DNA of 7,831 bases from Gammaproteobacteria bacterium (GTDB lineage: Bacteria > Pseudomonadota > Gammaproteobacteria > UBA4575), in the NCBI GenBank assembly GCA_027297825.1, contig JAPUHH010000143.1, positions 1-7,831 on the forward strand, read 5' to 3'. Under the pieces are notes generated by a model. It was not told the origin of the DNA. It made no database searches and saw nothing but the letters and a program-made list of their open reading frames with translations. Position numbers and translations under genes: made by a program. Positions 1-6,350 of the stretch are shown here, piece after piece (positions within the stretch are counted from its first letter, which is position 1; every line of letters begins with the position of its first letter).

Positions 1-1108
1 CTAAGCGCACACCGTTTTCGACCTCCATGCTTAAGCGTTCAACTTCTGCAATGGCAATTTTTAGTTCTGCATCGGCACGTAGTAATGAATCGCGATTCTG
101 AGTGAAAATCGGTATTTCCCACTCTATTGTCGGACCGGTAAGTTCTGTGCCATCTGTATCTCGCTCATGCTCAACCCCAACATCCAATTCACCTAACCAG
201 CGTGTCCAATTCGTGACACCCAGTCGGTCGGCAAGAAGGTCTGTACGTGCACTGGCTGCAGCTAAATCGAGTCGAGACTGTTGTGCAAGTTTAATAAGGA
301 CATCAATGCCATCTTCTTGATCCAATGGGACTGGAAGTTGTGCGGGCGAATCCCATGCGCCTGCTGTCGAAAGACCCAATAGTGTAGCGAGCTCTGTACG
401 TTTACCGTAAGCTTCGGCTGTAGCTTCTAGTGAAGCGAGTTGCAGTTCCGAAGCAGCGGCATGTTCTAATGCGAAATCTCGAGGAGTTAAATTTCCTGCA
501 TCGAAATATCGCCTTGCCAACTCAAGAGAAAGTGCACCCGCTTTGGCAATTTGTGCTCGCAGGGCTGCAACTTGTTTCGCAGCTACGAAATGATAGAACG
601 CGGTTTCTGTTTCAGCAGCGATATTCAATACTTCGGCACCCACGGATTGTTTCATTGCAGCAAATTCACCTTCAGCAAATCGCTTGCGTGCTGGTAACGT
701 AATTAAACTCGTGAATGAAGTGATTAAGCCGAATGTCTCCAGATTGCGTTCGCCAGAAGCGTTGGAATCTAAAGAGGAAAAAGAGAATATTGGATTACGA
801 ATACGTCCGGCTTCGTAAACATTTGCTACAGCGATTCCCAAACTTGCATAGGTAGCCTTTAAGTGAGGATTGTTGACCAATGCAATTCGAATTGCACTAT
901 CTGCAGTTAACGGGTCAGCTGTTAATGAATTGACGAGTTCATCTCTACTCTTTGATGTCCCTGCATCAATAGGCAGCCCTCGCTCACTAGTTAATGCATC
1001 GACATCACTTCGACCTAAGTCTTTAGGAATCGAGGTGCACCCAGATATTATAATTAATAAACTACTGAATAGCACAAAACGAAAAATATCACTTGAATAA
1101 TTTTTCAT
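1..1108 (-). CDS. TolC-family outer-membrane efflux lipoprotein (CzcC/CusC-like), C-terminus cut by window edge
   Basis: Outer-membrane channel subunit of a tripartite efflux system, probably for heavy-metal ions. The frame opens at ATG 1106-1108 and stays open for 369 codons to the left edge; the family is usually about 420-480 residues, so the end is missing. A GGGAG Shine-Dalgarno lies just upstream. The N-terminus is a lipoprotein signal with lipobox ISGC, so Cys24 would be lipidated. Visible OEP-type patterns are 'IALVNNPHLKA' near residue 75, 'LITLPARKRFAEGEF' in the first repeat, 'ARRYFDAGNLTPRDFALEH' in the first helical arm, then a second repeat with 'LAQQSRLDLAAASARTDLL' and 'GPTIEWEIPIFTQNRDSL'. 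This architecture is known from CzcC, CusC and OprM relatives. The CzcI-like gene upstream favours a metal pump; the specific metal cannot be told. The DNA here is richer in GC than the right part of the window. Family call is firm, substrate is inference. Confidence 0.9.
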   Translation of the reverse strand, partial: MKNYSSDIFRFVLFSSLLIIISGCTSIPKDLGRSDVDALTSERGLPIDAGTSKSRDELVNSLTADPLTADSAIRIALVNNPHLKATYASLGIAVANVYEAGRIRNPIFSFSSLDSNASGERNLETFGLITSFTSLITLPARKRFAEGEFAAMKQSVGAEVLNIAAETETAFYHFVAAKQVAALRAQIAKAGALSLELARRYFDAGNLTPRDFALEHAAASELQLASLEATAEAYGKRTELATLLGLSTAGAWDSPAQLPVPLDQEDGIDVLIKLAQQSRLDLAAASARTDLLADRLGVTNWTRWLGELDVGVEHERDTDGTELTGPTIEWEIPIFTQNRDSLLRADAELKIAIAEVERLSMEVENGVRL

Positions 1109-1123
1109 GGCCCTCTCCCACAT

Positions 1124-1158
1124 CAACATATTTGTTGCATGAAGCGATTAAATTAATC
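1124..1158. promoter_or_regulatory. Two short inverted repeats upstream of the TolC-family gene
   Basis: The 125-base gap between the CzcI-like gene and the TolC-family gene contains a perfect 13-base dyad GATTAAATTAATC (1146-1158, six-base arms around one A). It also contains CAACA-TATT-TGTTG (1124-1137), close to the start codon. They may be operators or simple RNA hairpins. In an AT-rich gap such short dyads also arise by chance, so this is only a candidate site. Confidence 0.25.
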
Positions 1159-1191
1159 ACTGCTCTTCTCCAAAATCAATATTAATCAAAT

Positions 1192-1222
1192 ATTTTTTCT
1201 CGCATATACCGCGCGAAAAAAT
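1192..1222 (-). terminator. Hairpin just downstream of the CzcI-like gene, possible terminator or attenuator
   Basis: Two 12-base arms, 1192-1203 (ATTTTTTCTCGC) and 1211-1222 (GCGCGAAAAAAT), are complementary at 11 positions with one mismatch and enclose a 7-base loop. On the minus strand the hairpin begins 12 bases after the stop codon of the CzcI-like gene. The stem itself carries A-rich and U-rich flanks, but no separate U-tract follows. It could partly terminate, stabilise or process the message between the two genes. Confidence 0.35.
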
Positions 1223-1233
1223 CTTAATTAGAA

Positions 1234-1554
1234 TTAAAATTGAAAGAAACGTGGGGGGTGAAAGATATTATTAAATGACTTTGAATTGAATGTTGAATGA
1301 AACGCAATTGAAATTGCACTCATCACACCACGGAAGCCCACCATATCAATCTCAGGCAACGCAGCTACAACTGCTGCATTGCACTGACATTGGGTCTTTG
1401 AGCCTGAACCATCATCGCAGCAATCATGCTGATTGATATCCATTCTTGCGCTAGTATTTTCATCGGTCACAATATCGCAAAAAGATAAACTTGCCATGCC
1501 TTGAAAGGCAAGGCTAAAAATAATTAGAAAGATAACTACTTTTGCTGCACGCAT
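1234..1554 (-). CDS. Small exported Cys-rich protein, CzcI-like, of a metal-efflux operon
   Basis: A 106-residue protein from ATG 1554; an in-frame TTG at 1560 gives two more residues. An in-frame TAG directly upstream (1564-1566) excludes a longer form. No good Shine-Dalgarno is visible for either start. The N-terminus is a classic signal peptide (Arg and Lys, then VVIFLIIFSLAF, small residues near MAS). The mature part has a Cys/His cluster, 'QHDCCDD' then 'CQC', plus one Cys right after the signal, which suits periplasmic metal binding. Small proteins with a signal peptide and such a cluster (CzcI type) are commonly encoded in front of czcCBA-type operons; their role is thought to be regulatory or metal-handling. 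The call relies on general layout and position ahead of a TolC-family gene, not on strong sequence identity. The C-terminal half, ending in 'HPPRFFQF', has no motif I recognise. Confidence 0.6.
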   Translation of the reverse strand: MRAAKVVIFLIIFSLAFQGMASLSFCDIVTDENTSARMDINQHDCCDDGSGSKTQCQCNAAVVAALPEIDMVGFRGVMSAISIAFHSTFNSKSFNNIFHPPRFFQF

Positions 1555-1560
1555 ATCCAA

Positions 1561-1580
1561 ATACTACATTAAATTAGTAT
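1561..1580. promoter_or_regulatory. Inverted repeat in front of the CzcI-like gene
   Basis: ATACTA, eight bases, TAGTAT is a perfect 6-base-arm inverted repeat lying 6-26 bases upstream of the ATG at 1554. On the minus strand a weak promoter (TTGATA, 17 bases, ACTAAT) would overlap it, so it could be a repressor operator. This is inference from position; the regulator is not in the window. Confidence 0.25.
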
Positions 1581-1637
1581 TCAGTTGATCATAAATATCA
1601 ATTAAAGTTCAAGTTGCGCCGATAAAACACCGACTAT

Positions 1638-2150
1638 TTAAAATCCAATTTGATAACCGGCAGTAAAGACCCAATCCGTTACTAGCTGCAGGCTATTTAA
1701 GAGTTGATATATAGGTGCGCCGAGTTCAAGCGCAATCCGATGCCCTTTTAAACCACCTGATGGCGCTGTGAAATTAACACCAAGCAATAAATCAATTCTT
1801 TCACCACCTTGGTTATCAAGATCAGCGGTTTGAACCGGCGCCACAAAAGCAGGACTTTATCCGTCGATATTATCAATGGTTTGCCACAGTGGTAACGATT
1901 TCATCTCGCCCTACGCGACTACCGCCATCTCTGCTGTCTTTTATCTCCATGCGCATAAACTGATAGGAAAACATCTATTCTCCCTTATGATACATATGAT
2001 CCCCCATTACACCAATCGGGCATAACCATCGGCACAGCTCACTCCATGATGACCAACATCAATGCCCATAGCATGTGGACCCCGCATGCGCAGTAGATAT
2101 AACCAAGATAAATACTATTTAGATAGCGGACCTATACCGAGAGAATTCAT
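1638..2150 (-). pseudogene. Wreck of a MetA-like outer-membrane beta-barrel protein gene with the middle deleted
   Basis: Pieces of one protein are readable on the minus strand in changing frames. A signal-peptide-like 'VFILVISTAHAG' lies at about 2115-2080, perhaps preceded by ATG 2148-2150 in another frame. Next comes a Gly/His stretch (about 2075-2020), then 'PIGVMGDHMYHKGE' (2019-1978), a TAG where the family usually has Trp, and 'MFSYQFMRMEIKDSRDGG' running to 1873. The frame then changes to 'LWQTIDNIDG' (about 1886-1860), a TAA (1857-1859), and the C-terminal strands 'GGERIDLLLGVNF', 'HRIALELGAPIYQ' and 'DWVFTAGYQIGF' ending at 1638. From memory of the MetA-pathway (Phenol_MetA_deg) transporter-like family, full members are about 350-400 residues. 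Only the two ends remain and roughly 200 central residues are gone. Homologues are often found beside metal-efflux operons, which fits the next two genes. The 68-codon GTG frame at the C-terminal end is not an independent gene. Confidence 0.75.
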
Positions 2151-2218
2151 CTGCCTGACTCCATAGAAATCTTCATGCACTTGGATATATTTAAATAGCC
2201 ATAGGGACTAACAGACAT

Positions 2219-2233
2219 GTGGCAAAGTGTCGC
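2219..2233. promoter_or_regulatory. Candidate RegA/PrrA-type operator
   Basis: GTGGC-AAAGT-GTCGC resembles the recalled RegA/PrrA consensus, a GCGGC-like half-site, about five bases, then GNCGC. The immediate flanks (T before, A after) also fit. It lies 165 bases upstream of the kinase start, where autoregulation would be expected. The consensus is degenerate and recalled from memory, so this is a candidate only. Confidence 0.4.
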
Positions 2234-2264
2234 ACCACCTTAGTAATAGATAAGCTCTATAGAG

Positions 2265-2334
2265 ATAACAATTATTAAGACAAGGTTATAATTAGCAACT
2301 AAATGCAGCGAGAGCCCACACTATTTATTATAAT
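2265..2334 (+). promoter_or_regulatory. Candidate promoter elements for the kinase-regulator operon
   Basis: A perfect TATAAT at 2287-2292 is preceded, with a 16-base spacer, by ATAACA (2265-2270, four of six matches to TTGACA). A second perfect TATAAT at 2329-2334 has no recognisable -35. The first lies about 32 bases downstream of the RegA-like site's end-to-element gap, a plausible place for regulation. The start codon at 2398 has no clear Shine-Dalgarno. Confidence 0.35.
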
Positions 2335-2397
2335 GGCCACATAATTTTTAAAGTCCCCATATTTGCAAACAATCGTGCTCCCAATAACTACAAAATA

Positions 2398-3660
2398 ATG
2401 TTTTCGCTCAATCAATCAAAACAACAAGAACACCGCATCAATCTGCGCTTATTGATTTGGTTGCGCATGTTTGCAATCGCAGGGCAATGCACCGCTGTCT
2501 ATCTCGCACAAAATCATTTAGGTCTATCACTACAATCCAATGCCTTGTACACCTGGATTGGGATATATACGTTCATCAACTTCCTAACCTATATGCGTTT
2601 ATATAGTGTATATGTAATTCATAAATGAGAATTCTTCACACATCTTTTAGTTGATATTTTTATCCTCACTATTCTTTTTAAGTTTTCCGAAGGTGGCGCC
2701 AATCCATTTGTTTCGCTTTATTTAATCCCGCTCACAATATCGGCTATCACCTTGCCCGCCTTGTTCACTTGGGCATTAGCGGCCATCGCGATCAGTTGTT
2801 ACAGCTTATTAATATGGATTATTAACCCTATCGATTCCGCAAGCTTCCATGCGCATAATTTTGAAATTCATGCCATTGGCATGTGGTTAGGGTTTGTGAT
2901 CAGTGCAATCTTAGTTGCTTTTTTTGTTGTAAGGATGGGTCGCACCATTCAACTACAACAAAAAGAACTGGCGGAGCAAAAAACTCAAGCGCTACAGAAT
3001 GAGCAACTAATCAAACTAGGTGCACTCGCCGCCAGCACGGCTCACGAACTTGGAACGCCTCTTGGGACGATGCAACTTGTTGTAGAGGAACTACAAGATG
3101 AACCCAAATTAAACACATCCAATCGCCAACTCATTGTATTAAAAAATCAAATTACACGCTGCAAAGAAGCTTTATCTATTTTATCCGCCTCCGTGGGAAG
3201 CGCGCCTTTAGAAAGTGGGGAGCCTATGACAATCCAGCAGTTCATTAATGAGTTACTAGAAGACTGGCAACAGTCTCGACCGGAAATAAATATCAAGTCA
3301 AATTGGCAAGGAGATTCACCTGGCCCCCAAATTCTTGCTGAGAAATCCTTGCAACAAGCGATAAAAAATATTCTCGATAATGCTGCAAATGTTTCACCAG
3401 ACTACGTGTTCTGTGAAGCACAATTGGCCCAACAAAAACTGGTACTCAAAATATCAGATCATGGGCCTGGCATAGCTCTCGACGAGCAACACAAATTCGG
3501 CCATCAGCCAATCAGTGAAAACAGTACAGGGCTTGGACTTGGACTTTTCCTCTCGCATGGAATCATCAAACGCTTTGGAGGTAATGTCTCACTAACCAAC
3601 CTTAAGCAAGGCGGATTACAAACCACCGTGTCGTTACCCTTGAATACATTGTTAGTGTAA
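2398..3660 (+). pseudogene. regB: RegB/PrrB-like redox-sensing histidine kinase, interrupted by one in-frame TGA
   Basis: Membrane kinase that in RegB/PrrB relatives senses quinone redox state and phosphorylates RegA. Reading through TGA 2626-2628 (codon 77) gives about 420 residues, the normal family length, in a single frame. The N-terminal half is hydrophobic with about six spans. The quinone-site motif GGxxNPF is present as GGANPF (residues 99-104), after the stop. The H-box is 'STAHELGTPLGTM' with His216, and the conserved redox Cys is Cys255 in 'ITRCKEAL'. N-box 'NILDNAANVSP', G1 'DHGPGI' and G2 'GLGLGLFLSHG' follow. The stop would leave a 76-residue stub. Restart at ATG 2752 would give about 302 residues with an intact kinase core but no quinone motif and only the last spans. 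The stop TAA overlaps the next start (TAATG), implying translational coupling. TGA could derive from CGA by one change; a read error is possible. Confidence 0.85.
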
Positions 3661-4213
3661 TGTCAAAAACGACCCAACAGCATTCTGGCAAACAACTACT
3701 GATTGTAGAAGATGATGAAGTTTTCTCTGCTATGCTCAGCAAAGCATTAACAAAAAAAGGCTTCAACGTAAGCTGCACTAATTCGATCGCTACCGCTACT
3801 CAAGCAGCAAAATCCAATCCTCCAAATTATGCAGTGGTAGATCTTCGTCTTGATAACGAATCTGGTTTACAAGTAATTCCAATCTTAAAAAATATTAACA
3901 CACATATTAATATTATCGTCTTAACCGGTTATGCGAGCATTGTAACTGCGGTAGAAACGATAAAACTCGGGCCGTACATTACTTAACTAAACCAGCAGGT
4001 AGCGATGAAATTTATCAAGCTTTATTTAAGAAAGATGGCAATACAAAACAAGCTCTAGAAAATAATCCGCTATCAGTGAAACGCTTAGAATGGGAACATA
4101 TACAAAAAGTATTAAATGAAAATAATGGAAATTTATCTGCAACGGCACGCTCATTAAATATGCACAGAAGAACCTTGCAACGTAAACTAAATAAACGCCC
4201 CACTAATATCTGA
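3660..4213 (+). pseudogene. regA: RegA/PrrA-like response regulator, broken by a one-base frameshift
   Basis: DNA-binding partner of the upstream kinase, made of a receiver domain and a Fis-like helix-turn-helix. The first frame runs from ATG 3660 and stops at 3984-3986 after 108 residues. The continuation 'VHYLTKPAGSDEIYQALF' is in the next frame and ends at TGA 4211-4213. Restoring one G in the run at 3969-3971 (GGG to GGGG) gives 184 residues, the usual RegA length. Receiver landmarks are Asp18-Asp19, phospho-acceptor Asp61 ('VVDLRLD'), Thr89 ('LTGYAS') and Lys111 ('LTKPA'). The DNA-binding helices at about 157-181 read 'SATARSLNMHRRTLQRKL', close to the strongly conserved RegA motif. As written, the product lacks Lys111 and the whole DNA-binding domain. 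The lesion sits in a homopolymer, so a sequencing error must be considered. Confidence 0.87.
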
Positions 4214-4421
4214 ATGACCGCTAGTAAAATACATAGCAGAAGAAACTTGCACATTACCTGCTTCCTGGGGTGAAATATTTATATTATCCATAAGATTCAT
4301 CATTATAAAAAAACTGAGCAGCAACCCATCAAATTTTCTTGATGAATGAAAATGTCCGCCTTAAGTCACAAGCGAAAACTCGTCTAGTAGTTATCTACCC
4401 ACCAATTTAATAGAGTTTCTA
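4214..4421. other. Intergenic gap between convergent genes, with a small hairpin
   Basis: The response regulator and the PLP enzyme gene converge here. The only structure I see is CATCAA, six bases, TTGATG (4327-4344), a 6-base stem. A run of seven T on the minus strand (about 4308-4314) lies 13 or more bases beyond it, so it is a poor match to an intrinsic terminator. No gene is supported. Confidence 0.35.
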
Positions 4422-5600
4422 CTAACTTAATGCTTGCTCAAGATCGGCCCAAAGGTCTGCAACGTCTTCCAATCCAACTGAAATACGGACCATGCTATCA
4501 ACGATGCCGCGTTTCGCTCGTTCTTCAGGAGTTAAGTTGTAATGTGTAGTTGTGATAGGTTGAGTTACAAGACTTTCTACGCCACCAAGGCTGGGAGCAA
4601 TCGAGAAAAGTTTTAGTCGATCGACCATGTCCGCAGTTTCCTGCGCGTTTCCATCGATCACAAAACTAATCATTCCACCAAAGCCTTTCATTTGATGTTT
4701 CGCGATGTTATGTCCAATAAAATCGGGCAGGCCTGGATAATTTACTTTGTTAATTCGGGGGTGCTCAACCAATCGTTCAGCCAGTATTTGTGCAGACACA
4801 TTATGTGCATTCACTCGTACAACTAATGTGCGCAGGCTTCGTGCCAATAAATATGCAACTTCAGGCGCCATCATCTGACCAAGATTCTTGCGCCAAGTCC
4901 AAATAGGTGTAAGCAATTCGGTTGGCCCAATAACTACACCCCCCGTGAGATCACCATGGCCCCCCAAATATTTGGTGGTGCTGTGGATCACGAGATCTGC
5001 GCCCAAGGCAAGAGGGCTTTGGTTGACTGGAGTTGCAAAGGTGCTGTCTACCACCGTAAGCGCACCATATTTCTTTGCAACCGCGGCAATTCCTTCAATA
5101 TCTAACACTTCCATATTTGGGTTAGTGGGTGTTTCAAAAAAAACGATGCGCGTATTACTTTTTATGGAGTCACTAAGCTTGTTAATTTCGTTGCCCAATA
5201 TAAAAGTGGTTGAGATACCAAGATTGGGTAAGTTGACATCGAGTAAATCATAAGTACCTCCGTATACATCGCCGATGCAAATAATATGATCGCCAGATTT
5301 GCAGTGGGCTAAAAATGTAGCCGATTCGGCGGCCATTCCAGAGCTAAACACCCAAGCGGCTTCGCCGCCCTCAATTGCCGCAAGTTTTTTTTCAACGGAT
5401 CGGATTGTTGGGTTAAGACCATAGCGAGTATATAGGCTACCTTCTACTCGTCCCTCCACCACATCGAGTACACTTTGCGTGTCGGGGAAACCAAACGTGG
5501 AGTGATTGTATAGGGGAGTAAAGATGCCGCCGCGCTCGTCAAGGCTATCTCCTGCATGAATGCAGTGGGTGGCTAGACCCAAGTCGGTCTTTTTATTCAT
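4422..5600 (-). CDS. PLP-dependent transsulfuration enzyme (cystathionine gamma-synthase/gamma-lyase family)
   Basis: Cytosolic enzyme of sulfur amino-acid metabolism, 392 residues, complete and of normal length. ATG 5598-5600 is preceded by AAGGA at a spacing of seven bases. The fold-type I Cys/Met-metabolism signature is clear. PLP lysine is Lys210 in 'HSTTKYLGGHGD' and Asp185 in 'VVDSTF' contacts the pyridine nitrogen. Tyr57 and Arg59 in 'LYTRYGLNPT' bind phosphate from the neighbouring subunit, and Tyr113 in 'DVYGGTYD' stacks on the ring. The C-terminal 'SLGGVESL' contains the Glu that aligns with the residue typical of gamma-synthases and gamma-lyases. The Cys characteristic of methionine gamma-lyase near Tyr113 is absent (Asp111 there). 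Gamma-synthase (cystathionine from an activated homoserine and cysteine) and gamma-lyase cannot be told apart by eye. A small helix-turn-helix gene lies 50 bases upstream on the same strand, and the leader contains a possible RNA switch. Confidence 0.93.
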   Translation of the reverse strand: MNKKTDLGLATHCIHAGDSLDERGGIFTPLYNHSTFGFPDTQSVLDVVEGRVEGSLYTRYGLNPTIRSVEKKLAAIEGGEAAWVFSSGMAAESATFLAHCKSGDHIICIGDVYGGTYDLLDVNLPNLGISTTFILGNEINKLSDSIKSNTRIVFFETPTNPNMEVLDIEGIAAVAKKYGALTVVDSTFATPVNQSPLALGADLVIHSTTKYLGGHGDLTGGVVIGPTELLTPIWTWRKNLGQMMAPEVAYLLARSLRTLVVRVNAHNVSAQILAERLVEHPRINKVNYPGLPDFIGHNIAKHQMKGFGGMISFVIDGNAQETADMVDRLKLFSIAPSLGGVESLVTQPITTTHYNLTPEERAKRGIVDSMVRISVGLEDVADLWADLEQALS

Positions 5601-5607
5601 AGTGCTA

Positions 5608-5637
5608 TCCTTTAGCGAAGGACTCTTCGTTTTTATA
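5608..5637 (-). promoter_or_regulatory. Leader of the PLP enzyme gene with two mutually exclusive hairpins over the ribosome binding site
   Basis: On the minus strand, TCCTT (5622-5618), a five-base loop and AAGGA (5612-5608) form a perfect stem whose second arm is the Shine-Dalgarno. A second perfect stem, CGAAG (5629-5625), four bases, CTTCG (5620-5616), uses CTT of the anti-Shine-Dalgarno arm, so the two cannot coexist. This is the layout of a simple translational on/off leader. Both stems are only five pairs. A TATAAA (5637-5632) just upstream could be a -10 element; transcription from it would begin near 5625 and disrupt the first stem, whereas read-through from the small upstream gene would include both. 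Confidence 0.35.
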
Positions 5638-5650
5638 GGTTTAAGCGTAT

Positions 5651-5812
5651 TTAATTTATCGAATTAATGTCTTTCTTTGGCCAACAAAGTATATAAGCAA
5701 TATAACTTTTAGAAAGCCACATACGATCCGCAATCTCCCTCATCATGACGCCATAAATATGCATCGCTATCTTTACCCAACGTTGCTGCAACATTGAAAA
5801 TGATTGAATCAT
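5651..5812 (-). CDS. Small helix-turn-helix protein (53 residues), possibly decaying
   Basis: ATG 5810-5812 follows an in-frame TGA and is preceded by GAGG at a spacing of seven bases, a good ribosome binding site. The product is basic and predicted helical. 'MREIADRMWLSKSYIAYIL' (residues 24-42) has the spacing of a Cro/C1-type helix-turn-helix, with Ile27-Ala28 in the first helix and 'SKSYIAYIL' as the recognition helix. In such motifs the turn residue is usually Gly, and Gly is also common after the second helix. Here both are Trp (Trp32 and Trp44), each one base from GGG, which hints at erosion. It ends 50 bases before the PLP enzyme start on the same strand, so it could be its operon partner or local regulator. 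Alternatively it is a leftover of a phage-type regulator. Coding is likely from the ribosome binding site and helix pattern; function is inferred. Confidence 0.55.
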   Translation of the reverse strand: MIQSFSMLQQRWVKIAMHIYGVMMREIADRMWLSKSYIAYILCWPKKDINSIN

Positions 5813-5879
5813 TCAAATGCCTCGTATAAAAATCCCGCAATCAATATTGAAGCCGTAGCAACATGGATGAATTTTAATA

Positions 5880-5899
5880 TTGTATAACCAGACATACAA
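5880..5899. promoter_or_regulatory. Inverted repeat upstream of the small helix-turn-helix gene
   Basis: TTGTAT, eight bases, ATACAA is a perfect dyad with a 20-base footprint, 68-87 bases upstream of the start codon at 5812. The size and place suit an operator, perhaps for autoregulation by the small protein. No convincing -35/-10 pair sits beside it, so this remains a candidate. Confidence 0.3.
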
Positions 5900-6149
5900 G
5901 ATCTATATGAAATTAACAATCTATAGCTCTTTACAATCGTGTTATTTTTAGATGACTGCTTGCGGTCAACAACAAGCATTCTGAATAATTAGCTGCATTT
6001 CTAGATTACTGTATTTGAACTTTCTCAAGATATAAAAGCAGTTTGAACATCTACCCCCGCACAAAAGTCCTCGTGAGCCTATTGTCTACTTACAAGACAC
6101 TTTCGATCAAAACGATCACCCTATACCGGCATCGCCATGGGCATGCCTT

Positions 6150-6165
6150 CATTTATATATAAATG
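6150..6165. repeat. Perfect 16-base palindrome
   Basis: CATTTATATATAAATG is fully self-complementary with no spacer. On the plus strand GGTTTTTAAA follows within two bases. It could be a DNA-binding site or a cruciform-prone element; no adjacent gene explains it. Confidence 0.5.
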
Positions 6166-6274
6166 GGTTTTTAAAGCGCCTAGCTTGAAATGCTTGAAGC
6201 TAATTATTCTTGCATATCAGGCATCACACTAGCTAAGTATACTTTGATTGGACCAAAAGATTCTAACAATCATA

Positions 6275-6312
6275 GCCAAGAAAAATGGTCTAAAAATACA
6301 CAATCTCTTGGC
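6275..6312 (-). terminator. Long-looped hairpin downstream of the hemerythrin gene
   Basis: GCCAAGA (6275-6281) and TCTTGGC (6306-6312) are perfectly complementary with a 24-base loop. On the minus strand the structure starts 39 bases after the hemerythrin stop codon. There is no U-tract after the stem, so it may act as a 3' stabiliser rather than an intrinsic terminator. Confidence 0.25.
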
Positions 6313-6350
6313 ACGCAAGGAAAATGACTGTTAGCTTTTTGACTAATTAC

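Larger units (their letters stand above)
2151..2397. other. Gene-free upstream region of the two-component locus
   Basis: No coding frame is convincing here. Transcription of the kinase probably starts in this stretch. It holds a RegA/PrrA-like operator (2219-2233) and two TATAAT hexamers (2287-2292 and 2329-2334). The left boundary adjoins the decayed outer-membrane protein gene. Confidence 0.5.
5813..6350. other. Gene-poor stretch with many short inverted repeats
   Basis: No frame of convincing length or composition is seen on either strand over about 540 bases. Short perfect inverted repeats are frequent: 5880-5899, 5957-5978 (TGCTTG, ten bases, CAAGCA), 6150-6165, 6181-6202 (TAGCTT, ten bases, AAGCTA) and 6275-6312. 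A decayed gene or mobile-element remnant is possible, but I could not recognise any protein fragment. Confidence 0.5.

Noticed and set aside
102..1100. Three plus-strand open frames of 72-90 codons (102-320, 430-702, 870-1100)
   Set aside because: All are antisense to the TolC-family gene and have Ser/Arg-rich or otherwise unstructured translations typical of shadows.
2626..2628. TGA recoding (selenocysteine or alternative code) in the RegB-like kinase
   Set aside because: The position corresponds to an ordinary cytoplasmic loop, no selenocysteine-type hairpin is evident, and other genes use TGA as a normal stop.
4015..4254. Minus-strand open frame of 79 codons
   Set aside because: It lies opposite the C-terminal RegA DNA-binding domain, which is strongly recognisable on the plus strand.
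4187..4303. Minus-strand frame of 38 codons starting with two ATGs
   Set aside because: No ribosome binding site, it overlaps the 3' end of the RegA-like gene, and no family resemblance.
4888..5253. Open frame of 121 codons on the plus strand
   Set aside because: It is antisense to the PLP enzyme gene, whose frame is fully supported by catalytic motifs; low-complexity translation with no family features.
6137..6232. Plus-strand frame of 31 codons
   Set aside because: No ribosome binding site, it spans the palindrome region, and no recognisable features.
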